Positions 56,472-64,000 of a stretch of 64,000 nt of DNA are shown here, piece by piece; the stretch's first letter is position 1, and every line of letters starts with the position of its first letter. The notes beneath the pieces were generated by a model. It did no database searches, was not told where the DNA came from, and saw nothing but the letters and a program-made list of their open reading frames with translations. The DNA comes from Leeia oryzae DSM 17879 (GTDB taxonomy: Bacteria; Pseudomonadota; Gammaproteobacteria; Burkholderiales; Leeiaceae). The DNA lies in the NCBI RefSeq assembly GCF_000376945.1, contig NZ_AQXU01000017.1, positions 1 through 64,000 of the forward strand. The letters are read 5' to 3'. The position numbers and the translations under genes are program-made.

Positions 56472-57683
56472 TCAGACTTTCGCCGTGGTCATGGCGGCAG
56501 AGCCCCAGGTAGTACGCCACCGTTGCTTGACGTTGCTCAGGCCGACCCAGGCGATGATGCCCAGGCTGGCAAACAGCCACAGACCGACCGAGTAACCGCC
56601 GGTTGCCTGCTTCACGGCACCCAGACCGGCTGCCAGCAAGAAGCCACCCACGCCACCGGCCATGCCGATCAACCCGGTCATCACGCCGATATCCTTGCGG
56701 AAGCGCTGCGGCACCAACTGGAACACCGCACCGTTACCCATGCCCAGGAACAGCATCGCCAGAATGAACAGGGTCACGGCTGTACCGGCACCGCCAAAGC
56801 CAAAGCCGGCGGCGGCAATCAGCAGAGAAGCCGCGGTATACACCACCAGCAGGGCACGCACCCCGCCAATACGGTCGGCCAATGTGCCACCCAGCGGACG
56901 CATCACCGAACCGGCAAACACACAGGCGGCGGTATAAAGACCGGCCACTTTCGGATCAAACCCGAACTGGTCGTGGAAGTACGCTGGCAAGCCGCTGGCA
57001 AAACCGGAGAAGCCACCAAACGTCACACAGTAGAAGAACATGAACCACCAGGCATCTTTGTCACCCAGCACCTTCAGGTAGTCGGCCAGCTGTTTCTTGG
57101 GCGCGTCGCCTGGTGCATCCTTGGCAAAGATCATGTACAGCACAAAGGCAATCGCCACCGGGATGGCTGCAAACGCAAACACGTTGCCCCAGCCAAACAT
57201 CATCGCCAGTGCCGGTGCAAACAGCGCGGCCAGCACGGTGCCAGAGTTACCGGCGCCAGCAATGCCCATGGCCGTGCCCTGGTGCTCTGGCGGATACCAG
57301 CGAGAAGCCAGCGGCAAGGCCACGGCAAAGGATGCCCCGGCGACGCCCAGAAACAGGCCCAGCACCAGCGCCTGGTTCAGAGAGTGAATGCCAAATTGCC
57401 ATGCACCCAGCAAAGCCACCATCACGATCACCTGGCCAATGGCGCCGGCCATTTTGGGTTTGACGCGGTCTACCAGCACGCCCATGAACAGGCGCAAAAT
57501 GGCACCGGCCAGAATCGGGGTTGCCACCATCAGGCCGCGCTGTTGCGGGTTCAAGTGCAAATCGGCTGCTATTTGCAGCTGTAATGGGCCCAACAGGTAC
57601 CACACCATGAAACTGAGATCGAAATACAGAAACGCGGTGAGTAGTGTCGGTGTGTGTCCCGCCTGCCAGAAACGCTTATCCAT
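56472..57683 (-). CDS. Nitrate/nitrite transporter (MFS, NarK/NasA type)
   Basis: A 403-residue major facilitator with about 12 membrane segments. Family signals include ILAGAILRLFMGVLVDRVKPK, GIAGAGNSGTVLAALFAPALA (the GAGNSG-type nitrate signature of the NNP family) and NGAVFQLVPQRF. It imports nitrate for assimilation. The start ATG at 57683 follows GGAGG; the longer frame to 57806 reads through the leader RNA and is not real. It is the first gene of the operon controlled by the leader at 57711-57870. Confidence 0.92.
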   Translation of the reverse strand: MDKRFWQAGHTPTLLTAFLYFDLSFMVWYLLGPLQLQIAADLHLNPQQRGLMVATPILAGAILRLFMGVLVDRVKPKMAGAIGQVIVMVALLGAWQFGIHSLNQALVLGLFLGVAGASFAVALPLASRWYPPEHQGTAMGIAGAGNSGTVLAALFAPALAMMFGWGNVFAFAAIPVAIAFVLYMIFAKDAPGDAPKKQLADYLKVLGDKDAWWFMFFYCVTFGGFSGFASGLPAYFHDQFGFDPKVAGLYTAACVFAGSVMRPLGGTLADRIGGVRALLVVYTAASLLIAAAGFGFGGAGTAVTLFILAMLFLGMGNGAVFQLVPQRFRKDIGVMTGLIGMAGGVGGFLLAAGLGAVKQATGGYSVGLWLFASLGIIAWVGLSNVKQRWRTTWGSAAMTTAKV

Positions 57684-57710
57684 CTTGTCAGTCCTCCAAA
57701 TCGCTAAACC

Positions 57711-57763
57711 AAAAAAGAAAGGCGTCCGCGCATCACTCCTGTCAGGGAATGTGCGTGGACGCC
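57711..57763 (-). terminator. Leader (attenuator) terminator before narK
   Basis: On the minus strand GGCGTCC (57763 to 57757) pairs with GGACGCC (57727 to 57721), the inner part continues pairing (CGCA/TGCG and more), and TTTCTTTTTT (57720 to 57711) follows. It is a textbook intrinsic terminator lying before, not after, the first gene, which marks it as an attenuator. Confidence 0.85.
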
Positions 57764-57779
57764 TTTGTCCTGTTCCGTA

Positions 57780-57837
57780 TCGCCCGTCATTGGGCAAATT
57801 GTTCAACTATCGATGGGCCGCCTTTGGCGCCAACATC
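57780..57837 (-). promoter_or_regulatory. ANTAR-type two-hexaloop antiterminator RNA
   Basis: Two hairpins precede the attenuator. Hairpin 1 (57837-57812): GATG/CATC base, GG-CC, a bulge, GCC/GGC, with hexaloop AAAGGC. Hairpin 2 (57797-57780): TTGCCC/GGGCGA with hexaloop AATGAC. Both loops have A at position 1 and G at position 4, the defining bases of RNAs bound by ANTAR regulators. NasT, an ANTAR protein, is coded at 59587-60162. Binding should prevent the terminator at 57711 from stopping transcription. Confidence 0.8.
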
Positions 57838-57880
57838 ACCAGCGGAGCATTGCACCTGCTGTGTGACTCACTCCTATATA

Positions 57881-57896
57881 AGCATCAACCGTGCCA
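57881..57896 (-). promoter_or_regulatory. sigma54 (RpoN) promoter of the nas operon
   Basis: The minus strand reads TGGCAC-N5-ATGCT (57896 to 57881), with GG and GC in the required -24 and -12 positions (ten bases between). The start point would be near 57870, giving a leader of about 187 bases that contains the hexaloop hairpins and attenuator. Confidence 0.75.
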
Positions 57897-57960
57897 GATG
57901 TTCAGATAAACCCATAACACATTGTTTTATATGTATTTATTAAAAATTCACCACCATTTT

Positions 57961-57990
57961 ACCTGCTATGCGGGCCTGTTTTTAGCAGGT
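57961..57990 (-). terminator. Inverted repeat downstream of nasS
   Basis: ACCTGCTA and TAGCAGGT (57961-57968 and 57983-57990) form an eight-base stem with a 14-base loop between the nasS stop codon and the sigma54 promoter. No T-run follows on the minus strand, so termination is only possible, not clear. Confidence 0.3.
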
Positions 57991-57994
57991 CATG

Positions 57995-58011
57995 TGCACA
58001 GTTGCAGTGCA
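57995..58011. promoter_or_regulatory. NtrC-type enhancer site
   Basis: TGCAC-N7-GTGCA is a 17-base palindrome equal in length and outer bases to the NtrC consensus (TGCAC-N7-GTGCA). It lies about 125 bases upstream of the predicted start point, a usual enhancer distance. A further GCACC half-site at 58026-58030 repeats the motif and could bind a second dimer. Confidence 0.6.
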
Positions 58012-58037
58012 CCATTCCAAAATCTTGCACCATCCTG

Positions 58038-59258
58038 TTATCCGGCACGTATCTCAAAACCCGCCGCATAATCCTGCGGATTGCGGCCATCCCACACCCG
58101 GCCATCCATCAACCGGCTGCTGCGCATCGGGTCTGCCGGCACCGGCACCTTCAACTGGCTCGCCGCCTCGGCGTACAGGCCAATCTGGTTGACCCGCGTC
58201 GCCACGGCCAGATAATCCGGGTCCGTCTTCAGCATGCCCCAGCGCCGGTGCTGGGTCATAAACCACATGCCATCCGACAGATACGGGAAATTCACCCGTC
58301 CTTCATCAAAGAACTTCATGTGATGGGGGTCATGCCACTGTTTGCCCAGGCCATCGTCGTAGTCCCCCATAAAGCGGGGGGCGATGTCGGCTTCCGGCAC
58401 ATTCACAAAGGCCGGTCGGGCCATCAGGCTGGTCAGCCCCGCCCGGCTGGCACGGCTATCGATATACCGGCAGGCATCCAGCATGCACATCACCAGCGCC
58501 CGTGCCGTGTTCGGGTACTGCTGGACAAACGCCCGTGTCGTCCCCAATACCTTGTCGGGATGATCCGGCCAGATGTCCTGGCTGGTGGCCACGGTAAAGC
58601 CCACCTTGTCGTGGATGGCCCGCGCATGCCACGGGTCACCCGCACAGAAGCCATGCATGTGCCCGGCCCGCAGGTTATCCGTCATCTCCGGTGGCGGTAT
58701 CACCACCGTGTTCACCTCGGTCAGCGGGTTGACACCCAGGCTGGCCAGCCAGTAATACAGCCACATGGCGTGCGTACCGGTCGGGAAGGTCTGCGCAAAG
58801 CAGTAGGCCTTGGGACGCTCATGGATTTTCTGCGCCAGCGATGCACCGTCCCGCACGCCGTCTTCCAGCAATTGCCTTGTCAGCGTGATCCCCTGCCCGT
58901 TCTGGTTCAGGGTCATCAGCACCGCCATGTCGTGAATCGGCCCGCCAATGCCCATTTGCAGGCCATACACCAGGCCATAGAGCACGTGCGCAGCGTCCAG
59001 CTCGCCACTCATCAGTTTGTCGCGCACCCCCGCCCAGGAGGCTTCCTTGCGCAAGGTAATATTCAGGCCGTATTTCTTGTCAAACTGCTGCATCACCGCC
59101 ACTATCAATGGCGCGCAATCCGTCAGCGGAATAAAGCCGATGTTCAGGTCCGGTTTTTCCGGCGCATCGCTCCCGTGCGCCCAGACCATCGGCGAGCAGT
59201 TGCCGCCGCCCGCTTCATCGCCAGCGGCTTGTTGCATACATGGGGGACGATCAAACAT
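58038..59258 (-). CDS. nasS: NasS-type cytoplasmic nitrate sensor (nitrate-binding protein family)
   Basis: A 406-residue protein of the NrtA/CmpA nitrate-binding family: LNIGFIPLTDCAPLIVAVMQQFDKKYGLNITL, ASWAGVRDKLMSGELDAAHVLYGLVYG, FPTGTHAMWLYYWLASLG and HMHGFCAGDPWHARAI. There is no signal peptide or lipobox, unlike transport binding proteins. Together with the adjacent nasT this fits NasS, which holds NasT inactive until nitrate or nitrite binds. AAGGAAG precedes the start at 59258. Confidence 0.88.
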   Translation of the reverse strand: MFDRPPCMQQAAGDEAGGGNCSPMVWAHGSDAPEKPDLNIGFIPLTDCAPLIVAVMQQFDKKYGLNITLRKEASWAGVRDKLMSGELDAAHVLYGLVYGLQMGIGGPIHDMAVLMTLNQNGQGITLTRQLLEDGVRDGASLAQKIHERPKAYCFAQTFPTGTHAMWLYYWLASLGVNPLTEVNTVVIPPPEMTDNLRAGHMHGFCAGDPWHARAIHDKVGFTVATSQDIWPDHPDKVLGTTRAFVQQYPNTARALVMCMLDACRYIDSRASRAGLTSLMARPAFVNVPEADIAPRFMGDYDDGLGKQWHDPHHMKFFDEGRVNFPYLSDGMWFMTQHRRWGMLKTDPDYLAVATRVNQIGLYAEAASQLKVPVPADPMRSSRLMDGRVWDGRNPQDYAAGFEIRAG

Positions 59259-59586
59259 CCGGGCTTCCTTATCACTCTGGGGGTCTCAGACAGAGAACAC
59301 ATCTAAAAAATGGGCGGTCGTCCCGCAACATCCAGGCATTTATTCCGGAGCATCGCGGCCATGCAGATAAACCAGCATTCAGGCTAACCGCTCATGCGCC
59401 ATGGTGGCATCCACCACGGCGCAGAGCAGATTAGAGACTCTCTCCTGTCTGGCCACTTTATTAGCAATTGGTGTGCCAGCAGATTTACCCGGCTCAGGCA
59501 GGCTCATGCCGCCAAAGCCGGTCATCAAGCCCCATATAGGTGCGCCTGGGCCCGATGCCGGCACCACCAGAGTGCGTCATCCCGCC
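59259..59586. other. 328-base gap between nasT and nasS
   Basis: No supported gene. A 62-codon frame here starts at a CTG without a ribosome site. A weak hairpin GCGG/CCGC followed by CCCATTTTTTAG on the minus strand (about 59300-59325) may be a partial terminator between nasT and nasS. The gap is larger than the usual nasS-nasT spacing. Confidence 0.35.
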
Positions 59587-60162
59587 TTACAGCAAGTCCG
59601 CCATGGCCACCAGTTGGCGCGCTACCTCGCCCAGCTTCACGCCTTGTTTCATGGCCTGCTTGCGCATCAGTTCGTAAGCCTCCGGCTCCGTCAGCTGACG
59701 CTTCTGCATCAGGATACCTTTGGCTTTTTCAATGATCTTGCGGTCTGCCAGTTGCTGTTCGGCACTGGCCAGCCGCTCCCGCAGCTGCCGCTCTTCATCA
59801 AAACGGGCTTTGGCCACTTCCAGAATTGGCGCCAGACGAGACGGTGTCAGACCGTCCACGATATACGCGGTCACGCCAGATGCCACGGCAGAGCGGATCA
59901 CCGCCTGGTCTGCCTCGTCAGAAAACATCACCACCGGACGGGGGGCGGAGGCATGCATGACAGACAATTGTTCCAGCGTATCGCGCGAGGGTGATTCCGT
60001 ATCAATGATCACCACATCCGGCATCTGCGCTTCCACCGCATGCAGCAATGCACGTACCGACGATACCTCCGCGATCACCTCGTAGCCCACGGCCTCCAGT
60101 GCAGGACGCAGCGTACCCAAATGCTTATCGGTATCATTCACTAATAAAATTCTTAACTTCAC
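59587..60162 (-). CDS. nasT: ANTAR-domain response regulator NasT
   Basis: A 191-residue protein with a receiver-like domain (LRILLVNDTDKHLGTLRPAL, DVVIIDTESPSRDTLEQL) and a C-terminal ANTAR RNA-binding domain (about 130-191: ERLASAEQQLADRKIIEKAKGILMQKRQLTEPEAYELMRKQAM). A coiled linker joins them. It would bind the two-hexaloop leader RNA before narK and allow read-through when released from NasS. The start is taken as GTG at 60162, giving the family N-terminus; the upstream frame has no ATG with a ribosome site. Confidence 0.9.
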   Translation of the reverse strand: MKLRILLVNDTDKHLGTLRPALEAVGYEVIAEVSSVRALLHAVEAQMPDVVIIDTESPSRDTLEQLSVMHASAPRPVVMFSDEADQAVIRSAVASGVTAYIVDGLTPSRLAPILEVAKARFDEERQLRERLASAEQQLADRKIIEKAKGILMQKRQLTEPEAYELMRKQAMKQGVKLGEVARQLVAMADLL

Positions 60163-60241
60163 ACCACAAGGCCCCCATTGTCTCTCTTGCTGACTCAAGC
60201 AAGAAGCATGCGCGCCAAACGCCAAGAGGCCACCCAGTCAT

Positions 60242-60287
60242 AAAAAAAGGCCTTGCGGGTCTTCATCAGACAATCCGCAAGGCCTTT
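60242..60287 (-). terminator. katG terminator
   Basis: A 13-base perfect stem, AAAGGCCTTGCGG with CCGCAAGGCCTTT (60246-60258 and 60275-60287), is followed on the minus strand by a seven-T run. It lies 57 bases past the katG stop codon and insulates nasT. Confidence 0.85.
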
Positions 60288-60343
60288 CCAGCCGGTATTA
60301 CCCGGCATACTACATCCTGATTTTCAAACAGCTACATGCTGCA

Positions 60344-62587
<2,244 letters not shown>

Positions 62588-62658
62588 TCAGCACCTCAGA
62601 ACCCGGCAGCACGGCAGATTGAAATGAGTCCAGCGATATACGTCCGGCGCACAGCGCC

Positions 62659-62721
62659 TTAGACCATACTCGCCCACAAACCGATCATCAGGCTAAAAAC
62701 AGAAGATTCAACTCGCATCAT
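62659..62721 (-). CDS. 20-residue small ORF in the katG leader
   Basis: On the minus strand AGGAGGAATAAC precedes ATG-ATG and a 20-codon frame ending in TAA: MMRVESSVFSLMIGLWASMV. The ribosome site is the best in the region, better than katG's own. The peptide is short and hydrophobic after residue 7, so it could be a small membrane protein or a leader peptide. A GGCGC/GCGCC hairpin follows right after the stop, then 119 bases to the katG ATG. No homologue is known to me. Confidence 0.5.
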   Translation of the reverse strand: MMRVESSVFSLMIGLWASMV

Positions 62722-62765
62722 GTTATTCCTCCTGAAGTTGTCTGTGTGAATCAATTTATGCTGAT

Positions 62766-62794
62766 ATCTTAGGCCCCATCATTCGATCAAACAA
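62766..62794 (-). promoter_or_regulatory. Candidate katG promoter next to the OxyR-like site
   Basis: TTGTTT (62794 to 62789), 17 bases, then TAAGAT (62771 to 62766) on the minus strand; a moderate sigma70 match whose -35 abuts the OxyR-like operator, as expected for OxyR-activated promoters. The start would be near 62758, before the small ORF. Confidence 0.45.
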
Positions 62795-62835
62795 ATTGAT
62801 TGTTAGTATTTTATTGATAGTAAATTACTATCAAT
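62795..62835. promoter_or_regulatory. OxyR-like operator upstream of katG
   Basis: Four quarter-sites with seven-base spacing read ATTG, GTAT, ATAG, CTAT (62795, 62806, 62817, 62828); the OxyR pattern is ATAG-N7-CTAT-N7-ATAG-N7-CTAT, so two match exactly and two in three of four bases. The right half lies in a perfect palindrome of ten-base arms (62813-62822 and 62826-62835). Confidence 0.5.
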
Positions 62836-63198
62836 AAGGATTCCTACACACCCAGACTTGGGTTAAGAGATATTTTGATATGCAATGTGACGGGATGTTC
62901 CCGCGGGGGGAGTTAACAAGCTTGAGCGGGTTTGGGGAAGAGAGGAAGTGGCCAAAGAGCTGTATCTAGGCCAAGCAGATATTTTTCCTACTAATGCGTG
63001 GACGCCAGAGTCTCCCGGCTAAGTGGTGAGACACCTACCTTGAGTAAGTAGAGTCCCACCGACACCGGGAACAAACCAAACCACTACCTGTGGGTCAGGT
63101 CACCACCTAAGGACATTCTGGATGATGACCACACCCAGACCAGCAACGAGCACAATTCCATTTCGGGAGGGGACGTCAAAAAATTCTGCGACCACATA
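62836..63198. other. 363-base gap between the katG promoter and the GST gene
   Basis: No supported gene. A plus-strand frame without start codon (about 62891-63022) ends VAKELYLGQADIFPTNAWTPESPG and a stop; it reads like protein but could be chance or a gene remnant. The stretch 63023-63180 shows no repeats or terminators that I could identify. Confidence 0.35.
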
Positions 63199-63819
63199 TC
63201 AGGCACTGAACTTGGCGTAATACGCTGCAACCTCAGGGAGACTGGAAACCCGTCGCATGTGCTCGTTCAATGCGGGGGCGACCTTTTCTACAAGATCAGT
63301 GGGTACGTGGTCGAATCGTCCTGAATTGAGGGTGCGTACATCAACAAAGACTTTCAAGTCAGCCACAGTCAGGCGGTTGTCAGCAAAATATTCACCACCA
63401 TGAGCGAGAAGTTGCTTCTGCAGCCAGCGCAAATAAACCGGCATGGACCCCTCAACCAATGCCAGTCGCGCAGCCTTTTGCTCTTCACCCTTCATACGGA
63501 ATGTGGGTCCGATTTTGACGTTGGCTTCTTCAACCACGTACATGACTTCATCACACAAAAGGGCTTGAAACGGATCGGTAGGATAAAGACCGGCCAGCTT
63601 TCCTGCATAGCGTGTAATGGCATCGCACTGCGTGACCTGCACACCATCTACGGTCAATACCGGCACTTGGCCAAAGGGGGTAAATTTCCGAATCTCAGGG
63701 AATTCTGTTCCGGCAAACCGGTGATCCTCAAATGGAACCCCTCCGATGGAAAATGCCAGCCGTGCCGGCTCAGCGCGACCACCATGAAAGTCGAAATAGG
63801 TGAGCTTAATTGTGGGCAT
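63199..63819 (-). CDS. Glutathione S-transferase (sigma/alpha-like)
   Basis: A 206-residue GST, KLTYFDFHGGRAEPARLAFSIGGVPFEDHRF, with the catalytic Tyr at position 8 in the eukaryote-like TYF context, FGQVPVLTVDGVQVTQCDAITRYAGKLAGLYP and a C-terminal helical domain (FADNRLTVADLKVFVDV). It resembles sigma/alpha/mu-type enzymes found in eukaryotes and some proteobacteria, and differs from the GST at 35416. AAAGGAGA precedes the ATG. Confidence 0.9.
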   Translation of the reverse strand: MPTIKLTYFDFHGGRAEPARLAFSIGGVPFEDHRFAGTEFPEIRKFTPFGQVPVLTVDGVQVTQCDAITRYAGKLAGLYPTDPFQALLCDEVMYVVEEANVKIGPTFRMKGEEQKAARLALVEGSMPVYLRWLQKQLLAHGGEYFADNRLTVADLKVFVDVRTLNSGRFDHVPTDLVEKVAPALNEHMRRVSSLPEVAAYYAKFSA

Positions 63820-63899
63820 ATCGGGTCTCCTTTGGCTAAATCTGCCGGCGGCAGTTTAATTGGTATTAACGCTCAGTTGCTCTTAGCGCAATTATCTGC

Positions 63900-64000
63900 T
63901 TAAACGTCAGCATAGGAAACCATGACTGCCTGCGCTTGGCCAACAATCTGCCCTTGTACAGAGTTACCCCACGTCCCCATGTTTCCAACTGTCAACACGC
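63900..64000 (-). CDS. 3' end of an unidentified gene (continues beyond the right edge)
   Basis: The minus strand is open from the window edge to a TAA at 63900-63902, ending ...GNMGTWGNSVQGQIVGQAQ followed by AVMVSYADV. The other two minus frames are closed in this stretch. Only 32 codons are visible, so neither family nor function can be named; it could also be a chance open frame. The GST gene starts 81 bases further along in the same direction and may be cotranscribed. Confidence 0.35.
   Translation of the reverse strand, partial: VLTVGNMGTWGNSVQGQIVGQAQAVMVSYADV

Noticed and set aside
59379-59567. 62-codon frame between nasT and nasS
   Set aside because: Begins with CTG, no ribosome site and no family features.

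Overview
The window looks like the chromosome of a betaproteobacterium, most likely in or near the Neisseriales (Chromobacteriaceae-like). Supporting signs are the smc-zipA-ligA order, the yciB-yciI-bolA-ppiC run, a GT-rich flagellin locus, a NasS/NasT nitrate system and a typical rrn leader. This placement is an inference from gene content, not from a search. No CRISPR array, tRNA gene, prophage or intact insertion sequence was recognised.

Layout. 1-260: 5' end and leader of an rRNA operon reading left (sigma70 promoter, boxA). 0.4-3.7 kb: transglutaminase-like / alpha-E / circularly permuted ATP-grasp operon. 4.0-7.7 kb: late flagellar genes fliC-flaG-fliD-fliS-fliT-like, with a sigma28 promoter before fliC. 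7.7-15.7 kb: a TPR glycosyltransferase and a 2102-residue protein carrying seven glycosyltransferase modules, including two different fucosyltransferase folds. 15.9-22.9 kb, divergent: rfbF-rfbG-rfbH (CDP-3,6-dideoxyhexose route), an SDR epimerase/reductase, an FkbM methyltransferase and a split transketolase, probably making a modified, possibly branched, deoxysugar for LPS or flagellin. 23.0-34.1 kb: housekeeping (thioadenosine/thioinosine phosphorylase, ligA, zipA, smc), then an atypical PilZ protein, a GlxA-type regulator and a DMT exporter. 34.4-39.7 kb: dapD, GST, yciB, yciI-like, bolA, two periplasmic peptidyl-prolyl isomerases and a solute-binding protein. 39.8-48.0 kb: an apparent fused TacA-TacT toxin-antitoxin ORF beside a stand-alone Hint-domain protein, a dienelactone hydrolase, a second TPR glycosyltransferase, a DUF3563 micro-protein and a large GGDEF-EAL protein.

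48.1-60.2 kb is a complete nitrate-assimilation locus reading left: nasT, nasS, narK-type transporter, a PP2C-kinase fusion, nirB, nirD, nasA and the siroheme methyltransferase cobA. The gap before narK holds an NtrC-type palindrome, a sigma54 promoter, two A1/G4 hexaloop hairpins (the ANTAR RNA motif) and an intrinsic terminator. This predicts control by nitrogen status through NtrC/RpoN and by nitrate through NasS/NasT antitermination. A 266-bp, strongly palindromic, MITE-like element flanked by TAA sits between the kinase gene and nirB, and two tandem hairpins separate nirB from nirD.

60.3-64.0 kb: katG with a 13-bp-stem terminator, a 20-codon small ORF with a strong ribosome site in its leader, an OxyR-like operator, a second GST, and the 3' end of an unidentified gene running off the right edge. 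The most interesting items are the multi-module fucosyl/glycosyltransferase, the fused TacAT ORF, the layered nas leader, the palindromic element and the katG leader ORF.
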